Positions 49,936 to 61,286 of a stretch of 64,000 bases of DNA are shown here, in pieces; position 1 is the stretch's first letter, and the number at the start of each line of letters is the position of its first letter. The DNA lies in assembly GCA_028673005.1 (NCBI GenBank), contig CM054120.1:72403533-72467532 (forward strand), written 5' to 3'. The notes beneath the pieces were generated by a model that saw nothing but the letters and a program-made list of their open reading frames with translations, did no database searches and had not been told where the DNA came from. The position numbers were made by a program, and so were the translations under genes. Source of the stretch: Tanypteryx hageni (lineage: Eukaryota; Arthropoda; Insecta; Odonata; Petaluridae).

Positions 49936-52487
49936 GTATATAGAGAAAGTAAAAAACGTAAGGGACAAGAGTAAACACATGACCGATATTTACCAAAAAC
50001 TAATCAGCAATTTTTCCTTTAACAAAAATGTCAATTATAAAATTTCATGAAATTGATAGAATGATATGATCCGAAGATCCTATGCAGACAGACATAAGCT
50101 GTGAAAGTTGGAACAATTTTTGAAACGAGAAAAATAAATTAAAATTTCATATTGATCTGGTTAATAGTTTTTTAGTTAGAGCACCCACAAAATCCCGGTC
50201 ACAGAGACAAACACAAACCCATACACAGACACACACACACAGGCACACACATAGACACACACAGATACACCGACAGACATGCACACAGACACACACACAC
50301 ATACTGGGACACACCCACAAACATAATCGAGAAAATAGTTTTAACGTATTTTCCTTTAAATATCGAATTCGATTTTTTTTATGAAAATAATGCTTCCGCT
50401 ACTTCGTATATAGAGAAATTAAAAAAAGGAAAGCGACAAGAGTAACAATCCACTTCCGGTTATCCGATTTTTACCAAACAATTATCAGTTCTTTTCCCTT
50501 TTACAAAAATGTAAAATAAGAAATTTCCCGTTATAATGATCAATAGTTTTGGAGTTAGAGCACCCACAAAATTGCGGTCACAGACATCGTCCAGAAATAG
50601 TCAAAACGCGCTCAGGGGACCTTAAAAAATGCATTTCCGTTGAAATCTCGAACTCGATTTTTTTCATGAAAACAAAATTTTATATTTCGTAAATGGAGAA
50701 AGTAATAATTCGGGCGCCTTCTCTTTCGTACTAAAGTGTTCAAAGCACACTCTCCTTACACATAAAGTGTAATAACGACAATAAAATCTCAGGGTTTAAC
50801 AATGAAACGTTAGGCAAGGCAACATATCATTGCAAAACTTAAAATTTTCCAAAATATATGATTTAAAAGTATAACTTGAGCGTTTTCGAAACGAAATCAA
50901 ACATCGACGATAAGAACAAAAATTTTTGTTTATTTTTCTTTAAAATAGTCCCTGTCTGAAGATAGTATGTCAGTTAATTCAAATTTAATTTTGCAAAAGA
51001 AAAAAACGCCAGTAAGTGAAAAACGTAAATGTTAAGTGTTCGCACGAAAAAATTAAACTATCAAGTCGTACCCTCAAAAACTTTTGCGAATTCAGTCAGA
51101 AATCTGCACGTTTAACCGAGCAGTCACACTTAGTTCGGAGAATGATTTATCTTGAAATTACCTACGACTCGGCTATGAAAATGTATTTCACTCAATAATG
51201 AATTGAGACGAAATGATGATGGATGTAACATCAATTTAACTCAATTAATTATAAAAAAGATATAGCGCTTTACATCTCGTGCATTCCGTCAGCCAAACCG
51301 ACATCTTATTTCGGTGTTTAACGTGGAATATACGGAAATTCCTATCAAGTAGAAAGTAATGGAAGTAGAAACTCTGCAAAAGTTTTTCTTTTACTTTTTT
51401 AAACGCATATATCTTGATTGTTTTTTAGAGTTGGGGCTTGTCATTTTCGCTTTTTCTATTATGCAACAAATATTATCAAACCGGAGAATTTGAAGAAGCC
51501 GATGAAATCGTCCATTCAAAATTCGTAAATCCACTCGTACATCCACTATTAGAACAAATTACGCCGCGAGTTTGCTTCAGCCCTGGCCAAACAATCCCTC
51601 ACTTGGACAAAAAAACAATTCCATGGGCCCTATCATCACGATGCAAGAATGAGAATTATATAACAATGGCGAATTTTAATAGTACGTTCAAACGATTGCC
51701 CAAACGCGGAATAATCTTTGTTAACTCCGGTCGATATGCACGAATAAGTCGTATTTATACAATATTAAACCTTGAATGCTGAGGTAGAGTCACGACAGGA
51801 ATAGGTACATAGTCCCCGACAGACATAATATTCCCGTAGATATGAAGTAAAAATTCTGTCTGCCGCGAAAGTGGCGCCCCTGAAATTGTAAATAGACATT
51901 TGGAAATGACGTACATTCACCACCGATGTCATTTTACGATTTTAACCCAGCAAACTCAACATGCAAGTAACAGATACCATTAAATTATTATTGCCGCTTA
52001 TTTGTATTTATTTATTCTATTTTGAACCCGCAGATGTTATTTTTCGATATGTTCCTCACAAATTTAGCAATAATGCAACATCCACAATTTATTTGCTGTT
52101 ATCGGAACAATGCTAATATTAATCCATCACGGATAGTTGGTGGTGAATAATATACTACGTGTTTCTTGTAAATCCGTGTTTTAATCGTGATTTGAGTGTA
52201 AGTGTACGTTACACAGATCAAGAGAAAAGTGTTTTGAAATGAATCCGATTAAGGATGTTATGGTGAAATATCAAGCAATATTGAAGAGTGAGTGTGAGAT
52301 GCCAACCTCATCAACTCAACCCGGCAGGCTGAGGAAGACACTGGGAATCTCCTAAAGCAAAGTAGGAATTGGGATGAAGAAGGCGAATAATATGAATGAA
52401 GGTCAACGCAATCCAAGCCGAGGGGGAGGATCGAAGTGAACGTGGAAAGGAAACCAAACTAAGCTGGGAGCCGAAGAATCTCCTAAA

Positions 52488-55400
52488 GGTAAACCAACAT
52501 AATTGGAATGCATATATTGCGGGGAAAGCGGATGCTTTTATTGTTCAAGATAGAAGTTTAAATCAGAAGCATAAGCTTAAGGTAGTACCGTTTTTTGGCG
52601 GTAGGAGCGCAAATGGAATGGTGGGGTGATAACAGGATATTCCAATAATAATATTCGTGGTTATTCCTCCACGAATTGTATCATTAGAAAGAGGAATTCC
52701 AGCAATTTCTTGATCCGCTTCATCACCGAGCATTGTCCTAACTATTGTATTGCCCGCAGTTGAAATAAATGACTCAGCTATAGTTTGAGGCATAATGTTT
52801 TTAGCTATGATTTATGCTACCTGATCAGAAGCAACTTCAACTCTCTCAGACACCTGCACGTTTTTTTCGAAGTAACTCGCTTGTTTAGAATGCTGTTCCA
52901 TCAACCTTTTGAAATAGTTGAAATCTTTTCCTTCAAGGTTAACATGTACTGTGGTGAAATGTAGTTTCAATTTTCTGGGAACGGCTTCGTTCGATATATT
53001 CTCACCGCACACAACACACATTGGAATAGGACAATCTTTATCTCCACACAAAGAAAAGCCCAGATTCAAATAACTGACCATATACTTGCGAGAATCCTTA
53101 GGAATCTTACTTAGCTTTGCCTTGCTCAAACTGGGTTTTTCCTAAATATGTTATCCATATTTATCACCTTTAGGTTTTCTTTTAATAAATCTGTCGATTT
53201 TTACGGGCGCAACATTTATAATTTTTAAAAATGATAATTGGATTAAACAACAAATATCACACAGTATTCTTCCAACGGTAATACACAAAAAACTTAATAA
53301 AAAATTATTTTATACAGAATAAATTCACGAAACATACATTCACAAACACCAAATTGTAGTATTAGCCTGCCACGAATCTTGGCTAGTACTGAGTTGATAG
53401 AGGAATGCGCCAGAGTGGCGGACATCCAGGGATGTGAACACAGGCGTAGCATGCTACGTCATCGTAGAGACTTAGAGATCAACGATGACCAATTATGTGT
53501 TTATGACTCAAGCACAAGTGATTCGATCACTATGAAATTTCTAACAACGTTGCTGCCAGGCTTACTGTTTACGCGCATTCCAAAGCAGTGATACTTATTG
53601 ACGGGATTTATTTAATCTTAATATTTTGTGTTAGTTTCTTTGTTAAAAATGTGTCGGTGGAAGACGTGCAGATTTTCTCTTCGAAATCTCGCGGCACACT
53701 TGGGAAATGTTCGCGGTAAACCAGTGTGCCGCGGCACACAGGTTGAGAACCACTGGTGTAGGTGTAGCAGATGAATTTTTTATTTTTTAAAATAACTCTC
53801 CAACAATGTATTATATGGAAAAATGCTTCGAAAAAACATTGTAGAAAAATAAATTTTCTATAACTTTTATTCCAGTATGTTGTTACATTTATAAAATATT
53901 AAAATAAACGGATAAGGGACAAGAGTAAACACATACTTCTGTATGACCGATATTTACCAAAAACAAATCAGCACTTTTTCCTTTAGCAGAAATGTCGAAT
54001 ATTAAATTTCATATTGATCTGGTTAATAGTTTTTTAGTTAAGAGCACCCAAAAAATCCCGGTCACAGAGACACACACAGATACACCCACAAACACACACA
54101 CAGGCACAATCACAGACACACACACAGACACACACACATACTGGGACACACCCAAAAACATGATCGAGAAGCCGCTACTGCGTATATAGAGAAAGTAAAA
54201 AACGTAAGGGACAAGAGTAAACACATGACCGATATTTACCAAAAACTAATCAGCAATTTTTCCTTTAACAAAAATGTCAAATATAAAATTTCATGAAATT
54301 GATAGAATGATATGATCCGAAGATCCTATGCAGTTAGGCATAAGCTGTGAAAGTTGGAACAATTTTTGAAACGAGAAGAAAAAATTAAAATTTCATATTG
54401 ATCTGGTTAATAGTTTTTTAGTTAGAGCACCCACAAAATCCCGGTCACAGAGACAAACACAAACCCACACACAGACACACAAACAGGCACAGACATAGAC
54501 ACACACAGATGCACCGACAGACATGCACACAGACACACACACATACAGGGACACACCCACAAATATAATCGAGAAAATAGTTTTAACGTATTTTCCTTTA
54601 AATCTCGAATTCGATTTTTTTTTTGAAAAAAATGCTTCCGCTACTTCGTATATAGAAAAATTAAAAAAAGGAAAGCGACAAGAGTAACAATCCACTTCCT
54701 GTTATCCGATTTTTACCAAACAATTATCAGTTCTTTTCCCTTTTACAAAAATGTAAAATAAGAAATTTCCCGTTATAATGATCAATAGTTTTGGAGTTAG
54801 AGCACCCACAAAATTGCGGTCACAGACACACCCACAGACATCGTCCAGAAATAGTCAAAACGTGCTCAGGCGACCTTAAATATTGCATTTCCGTTCAAAT
54901 CTCGAACTCGATTTTTTTCATGAAAACAAAATTTTATATTTCGTAAATGGAGAAAGTAATAATTCGGGCGCCTTCTCTTTCGTACTAAAGTGTTCAAAGC
55001 ACACTCTCCTTACACATAAAGAGTAATAACGACAATAAAATCTCAGGGTTTAACAATGAAACGTTAGGCAAGGCAACATATCATTGCAAAACTTAAAATT
55101 TTCCAAAAAATATGATTTAAAAGTATAACTTGAGCGATTTGGAAAAGAAATCAAACATCGACGATAAGAACAAAAATTTTTGTTTATTTTTCTTTAAAAT
55201 AGTCCCTGTCTGAAGATAGTATGTCAGTTAATTCAAATTTAATTTTGCAAAAGAAAAAAACGCCAGTAAGTGAAAAATGTAAATGTTAAGTGTTCGCACG
55301 AAAAAATTAAACTATCAAGTCGTACCCTCAAAAACTTTTGCGAATTCAGTCAGAAATCTGCATGTTTAACCGAGCAGTCACAGTTAGTTCGGAGAATGAT

Positions 55401-56750
55401 TTATCTTGAAATTACCTACGACTCGGCTATGAAAATGTGGTTCACTCAATAATGAAGTGAGACGAAATGATGATGGATGTAACATCAATTTAACTCAATT
55501 AATTATAAAAAAGATATAGCGCTTTACATCTCGTGCATTCCGTCAGCCAAAACGACATCTTATTTCGGTGTTTAACGTGGAATATACGGAAATTCCTATC
55601 AAGTAGGAAGTAATGGATGTAGAAACTCTGCAAAAGTTTTTCTTTTACTTTTTTAAACGCATATATCTCGATTGTTTTTTAGAGTTGGGGCTTGTCATTT
55701 TCGCTATTTCCATTATGCAACAAATATTATCAAACCGGAGAATTTGAAGAAGCCGATGAAATCGTCCATTCAAAATTCGTAAATCCACTCGTACATCCAC
55801 TATTAGAACAAATTACGCCGCGAGTTTGCTTCAGCCCTGGCCAAACAATCCCTCACTTGGACAAAAAAAAAATTCCATGGGCCTGCTCACCCTATCATCA
55901 CGATGCAAGAATGACAATTATATAACAATGGCGAATTTTAATAGTACGTTCAAACGATTGCCCAAACGCGGAATAATCTTTGTTAACTCCGGTCGATATG
56001 CACGAATAAGTCGTATTTTATACAATATTAAACCTTGAATGCTGAGGTAGAGTCACGACAGGAATAGGTACATAGTCCCCGACAGACATAATATTCCCGT
56101 AGATATGAAGTTAAAATTCTGTCTGCCGCGAAAGTGGCGCCGCTGAAATTGTAAATAGACATTTGGAAATGACGTACATTCACCACCGATGTCATTTTAC
56201 GATTTTAACCCAGCAAACTCAACATACAAGTAACAGATACCATTAAATTAATATTGCCGCTTATTTGTATTTATTTATTCTATTTTTAACCCGCAGATGT
56301 TATTTTTCGATATTTTCCTCACAAATTTAGCAATAATGCAACATCCACAATTTATTTGCTGTTATCGGAACAAAGCTAATATTAATCCATCACGGATAGT
56401 TGGTGGTGAATAATAAACTACGTGCTTCTTGTAAATCCGTGTTTTAATCGTGATTTGAGTGTAACAGTACGATACACAGATCAAGAGAAAAGTGTTTTGA
56501 AATGAATCCGATTAAGGATGTTATGGTGAAATATCAATCAATATTGAAGAGTGAGTGTGAGATGCCAACCTCATCAACTCAACCCGGGAGGCTGAGGAAG
56601 ACACTGGGAATCTCCTAAAGCAAAGTAGGAATTGGGATGAAGAAGACGAATAATATGAATGAAGATCAACGCAATCCAAGCCGAGGGGGAGGATCGAATT
56701 GAACGTGGAAAGGAAAGCAACCTAAGCTGGGAGCCAAAGAATCTCCTAAA
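52488..56750 (+). repeat. Macrosatellite unit 10
   Basis: Full unit, 4263 bp; CA tracts 54069-54153 and 54452-54558. Partner of unit 9 in the 8.79-kb dimer. Confidence 0.96.
52629..53755 (-). mobile_element. hAT 5' fragment, unit 10
   Basis: Longest finger-containing frame after unit 3: 53129-52812, 105 codons, beginning (TTG) SKAKLSKIPKDSRKY. The finger is intact; QVSERVEVAS replaces QVSERVQVAS. TAA present; second part 52793-52563. Palindrome 53724-53739. Confidence 0.88.
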
Positions 56751-56891
56751 GCTAAACCAACATAATTGGAATGCATATATTGCGGGGAAAGCGGATGCTT
56801 TTATTGTTCAAGATAGAAGTTTAAATCAGAAGCATAAGCTTAAGGTAGTACCGTTTTTTGGCGGTAGGAGCGCAAATGGAATGGTGGGGTT
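56502..56891 (+). other. Coding-like block starting MNPIKDV (best copy)
   Basis: At 11 places in the array an ATG (18317, 22591, 26853, 31101, 34955, 39190, 43452, 47712, 52239, 56502, 61038) opens MNPIKDVMVKYQ(A/S)ILKSECE, then MPTSSTQPGRLRKTLGIS, then TAA. The same frame goes on between stops with NEDQRNPSRGGGSK and LECINCGESGCFYCSR, a Cys-rich patch. A second frame, open for 77-78 codons in six copies (35090, 39347, 47869, 52396, 56659, 61195), gives EPKNLLK(L/V)NQHNWNAYIAGK, ADAFIVQDRSLNQKHKLKVV and PFFGGRSANGMVG; other copies have TAA for the Tyr codon. It ends exactly where the hAT fragment, reading the other way, ends. I do not recognise the family. It could be the 5' exon of a captured gene or another transposon's ORF start. 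Confidence 0.4.
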
Positions 56892-58018
56892 TTAACAGGA
56901 TATTCCAATAATAATATTCGTGGTTATCCCTCCACGAATTGTATCATTAGGAAGAGGAATTCCAGCAATTTCTTGATCCGCTTCATCACCGAGCATTGTC
57001 CTAACTATTGCATGGCCCGCAGGCGAAATAAATGACTCAGCTATAGTTTGAGGCTTACTTTTTTTAGCTATGATTTCTGCTACCTGATCAGAAGCAACTT
57101 GAACTCTCTCAGACACCTGCACGTTTTTTTCGAAGTAACTCGCTTGTTTAGAATGCTGTTCCATTCACCTTTTGAAATAGTTGAAATCTTTTCCTTCAAG
57201 GTTAACATGTATTGTGGTGAAATGTAGTTTCAATTTTCTGGGAACTGCTTCGTTCGATATATTCTCACCGCACACAACACACATTGGAATAGGACAATCT
57301 TTATCTCCACACAAAGAAAAGCCCAGATTCAAATAACTGACCATATACTTGCGAGAAACCTTAGGAATCTTACTTAGCTTTGCCTTGCTCGAACTGGGTT
57401 TTTCCTAAATATGTTATCCATATTTATCACCTTTAGGTATTCTTGTAATTAATCTGTCGATTTTTACGGGCGCAACATTTATAATTTAAAAAAATAATAA
57501 TTAAATTAAACAACAAAAATCACACAGTATTCTTCCAACGGTAATACACAAAAAACTTAATAAAAAATTATTTTATACAGAATAAATTCACGAAACATAC
57601 ATTCACAAACACCAAATTGTAGTATTAGCCTGCCACGAATATTGGCTAGTACTGAGTTGATAGAGGAATGCGCCAGAGTCGCGGACATCCAGGGATGTGA
57701 ACACAGGCGTAGCATGCTACGTCATCGTAGAGACTTAGAGATCAACGATGACCAATTATGTGTTTATGACTCAAGCACAAGTGATTCGATCACTATGAAA
57801 TTTCTAACAACGTTGCTGCCAGGCTTACTGTTTACGCGCATTCCAAAGCAGTGATACATTTGGACTGGATTTATTTAATCTTAATATTTTTTGTTAGTTT
57901 CTTTGTTAAAACTGTGTCGGTGGAAGACGTGCAGATTTTCACTTCGAAATCTCGCGGCACACTCGGGAAATGTTCGCGGTAAACCAGTGTGCCGCGGCAC
58001 ACAGTTTGAGAACCACTG
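56892..58018 (-). mobile_element. hAT 5' fragment, unit 11
   Basis: Like unit 9: GAA kept, TGA before MEQHSK (second part 57164-56892), terminus CAGTTTGAGAACCACTG. Palindrome 57987-58002. Confidence 0.88.
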
Positions 58019-59239
58019 GTGTAGGTGTAGCAGATAAATTTTTTAGTTTTTAAAATAACTCTCCAACAATGTATTTTATGGGAAAATGCTTCGAAAAAAC
58101 ATTGTAGAAAAATAAATTTTCTATAACTTTTATTCCAGTATGTTGTTACATTTATAAAATATTAAAATAAACGGATAAGGGACAAGAGTAAACACATACT
58201 TCTGTATGACCGATATTTACCAAAAACAAATCAGCACTTTTTCCTTTAGCAGAAATGTCGAATATTAAATTTCATATTGATCTGGTTAATAGTTTTTTAG
58301 TTAAGAGCACCCACAAAATCCCGGTCACAGAGACACACACAGATACACCCACAAACACACACACAGGCACAATCACAGACACACACATAGACACACACAC
58401 ATACTGGGACACACCCACAAACACGATCGAGAATCCGCTACTGCGTATATAGAGAAAGTAAAAAACGTAAGGGACAAGAGTAAACACATGACCGATATTT
58501 ACCAAAAACTAATCAGCAATTTTTCCTTTAACAGAAATGTCGAATATTAAATTTCATATTGATCTGGTTAATAGTTTTTTAGTTAAGAGCACCCACAAAA
58601 TCCCGGTCACAGAGACACACACAGATACACCCACAAACACACACACAGGACACACACAGACACACACACAGACACAAACACATACAGGGACACACCCACA
58701 AACACGATCGAGAATCCGCTACTGCGTATATAGAGAAAGTAAAAAACGTAAGGGACAAGAGTAAACACATGACCGATATTTACCAAAAACTAATCAGCAA
58801 TTTTTCCTTTAACAAAAATGTCAATTATAAAATTTCATGAAATTGATAGAATGATATGATCCAAAGATCCTATGCAGTTAGGCATAAGCTGTGAAAGTTG
58901 GAACAATTTTTGAAACGAGAAGAAAAAATTAAAATTTCATATTGATCTGGTTAATAGTTTTTTAGTTAGAGCACCCACAAAATCCCGGTCACAGAGACAA
59001 ACACAAACCCATACACAGACACACACACACAGGCACACACATAGACACACACAGATACACCGACAGACATGCACACAGACACACACACACATACTGGGAC
59101 ACACCCACAAACATAATCGAGAAAATAGTTTTAACGTATTTTCCTTTAAATCTCGAATTCGATTTTTTTTATGAAAATAATGCTTCCGCTACTTCGTATA
59201 TAGAGAAATTAAAAAAAGGAAAGCGACAAGAGTAACAAT

Positions 59240-60600
59240 CCACTTCCGGTTATCCGATTTTTACCAAACAATTATCAGTTCTTTTCCCTTTTACAAAAAT
59301 GTAAAATAAGAAATTTCCCGTTATAATGATCAATAGTTTTGGAGTTAGAGCACCCACAAAATTGCGGTCACAGACATCGTCCAGAAATAGTCAAAACGCG
59401 CTCAGGGGACCTTAAAAATTGCATTTCCGTTGAAATCTCGAACTCGATTTTTTTCATGAAAACAAAATTTTATATTTCGTAAATGGAGAAAGTAATAATT
59501 CGGGCGCCTTCTCTTTCGTACTAAAGTGTTCAAAGCACACTCTCCTTACACATAAAGTGTAATAACGACAATAAAATCTCAGGGTTTAACAATGAAACGT
59601 TAGGCAAGGCAACATATCATTGCAAAACTTAAAATTTTCCAAAATATATGATTTAAAAGTATAACTTGAGCGTTTTCGAAACGAAATCAAACATCGACGA
59701 TAAGAACAAAAATTTTTGTTTATTTTTCTTTAAAATAGTCCCTGTCTGAAGATAGTATGTCAGTTAATTCAAATTTAATTTTGCAAAAGAAAAAAACGCC
59801 AGTAAGTGAAAAACGTAAATGTTAAGTGTTCGCACGAAAAAATTAAACTATCAAGTCGTACCCTCAAAAACTTTTGCGAATTCAGTCAGAAATCTGCACG
59901 TTTAACCGAGCAGTCACACTTAGTTCGGAGAATGATTTATCTTGAAATTACCTACGACTCGGCTATGAAAATGTATTTCACTCAATAATGAATTGAGACG
60001 AAATGATGATGGATGTAACATCAATTTAACTCAATTAATTATAAAAAAGATATAGCGCTTTACATCTCGTGCATTCCGTCAGCCAAACCGACATCTTATT
60101 TCGGTGTTTAACGTGGAATATACGGAAATTCCTATCAAGTAGAAAGTAATGGAAGTAGAAACTCTGCAAAAGTTTTTCTTTTACTTTTTTAAACGCATAT
60201 ATCTCGATTGTTTTTTAGAGTTGGGGCTTGTCATTTTCGCTTTTTCTATTATGCAACAAATATTATCAAACCGTAGAATTTGAAGAAGCCGATGAAATCG
60301 TCCATTCAAAATTCGTAAATCCACTCGTACATCCACTATTAGAACAAATTACGCCGCGAGTTTGCTTCAGCCCTGGCCAAACAATCCCTCACTTGGACAA
60401 AAAAACAATTCCATGGGCCTGCTCACCCTATCATCACGATGCAAGAATGAGAATTATATAACAATGGCGAATTTTAATAGTACGTTCAAACGATTGCCCA
60501 AACGCGGAATAATCTTTGTTAACTCCGGTCGATATGCACGAATAAGTCGTATTTTATACAATATTAAACCTTGAATGCTGAGGTAGAGTCACGACAGGAA
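59240..60600 (+). other. Unit-specific AT-rich segment (example)
   Basis: Every unit has this 1.3-1.6 kb stretch between the CA modules and the MNPIKDV block. It holds short open frames kept in nearly all units, for example 59806-59988 and 60228-60461 (reading FEEADEIVHSKFVNPLVHPL and CFSPGQTIPHLDKK). They have no ATG at their start, overlap one another in different frames and match nothing I know. Their preservation is what recent amplification would give, so I do not call them genes. Confidence 0.5.
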
Positions 60601-61037
60601 TAGGTACATAGTCCCCGACAGACATAATATTCCCGTAGATATGAAGTAAAAATTCTGTCTGCCGCGAAAGTGGCGCCCCTGAAATTGTAAATAGACATTT
60701 GGAAATGACGTACATTCACCACCGATGTCATTTTACGATTTTAACCCAGCAAACTCAACATGCAAGTAACAGATACCATTAAATTATTATTGCCGCTTAT
60801 TTGTATTTATTTATTCTATTTTGAACCCGCAGATGTTATTTTTCGATATGTTCCTCACAAATTTAGCAATAATGCAACATCCACAATTTATTTGCTGTTA
60901 TCGGAACAATGCTAATATTAATCCATCACGGATAGTTGGTGGTGAATAATATACTACGTGTTTCTTGTAAATCCGTGTTTTAATCGTGATTTGAGTGTAA
61001 GTGTACGTTACACAGATCAAGAGAAAAGTGTTTTGAA
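60600..61037 (+). other. Possible leader region ahead of MNPIKDV block (example)
   Basis: This segment carries CTGCCGCGAAAGTGGCGCC, the GC-richest patch of the unit-specific part, then AT-rich DNA and finally a purine-rich run GATCAAGAGAAAAGTG just before TTTTGAAATG. It looks like a 5' leader, but I see no TATA box at a fitting distance that I would defend, so a promoter is not claimed. Confidence 0.3.
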
Positions 61038-61286
61038 ATGAATCCGATTAAGGATGTTATGGTGAAATATCAAGCAATATTGAAGAGTGAGTGTGAGATG
61101 CCAACCTCATCAACTCAACCCGGGAGGCTGAGGAAGACACTGGGAATCTCCTAAAGCAAAGTAGGAATTGGGATGAAGAAGGCGAATAATATGAATGAAG
61201 GTCAACGCAATCCAAGCCGAGGGGGAGGATCGAAGTGAACGTGGAAAGGAAACCAAACTAAGCTGGGAGCCGAAGAATCTCCTAAA

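Larger units (their letters stand above)
47961..52487 (+). repeat. Macrosatellite unit 9 (long)
   Basis: Long unit, 4527 bp, with three main CA tracts: 49542-49626, 49824-49907 and 50205-50316. The first two modules are 282 bp apart and almost identical, a recent tandem gain. A 9-bp deletion (CTGCTCACC type) near 51628 is private to this copy and absent from its twin, unit 11. Confidence 0.96.
56751..61286 (+). repeat. Macrosatellite unit 11 (long)
   Basis: Long unit, 4536 bp, twin of unit 9 at +8790 bp, sharing the extra CA module; tracts 58332-58416, 58614-58697 and 58995-59106. Confidence 0.96.
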
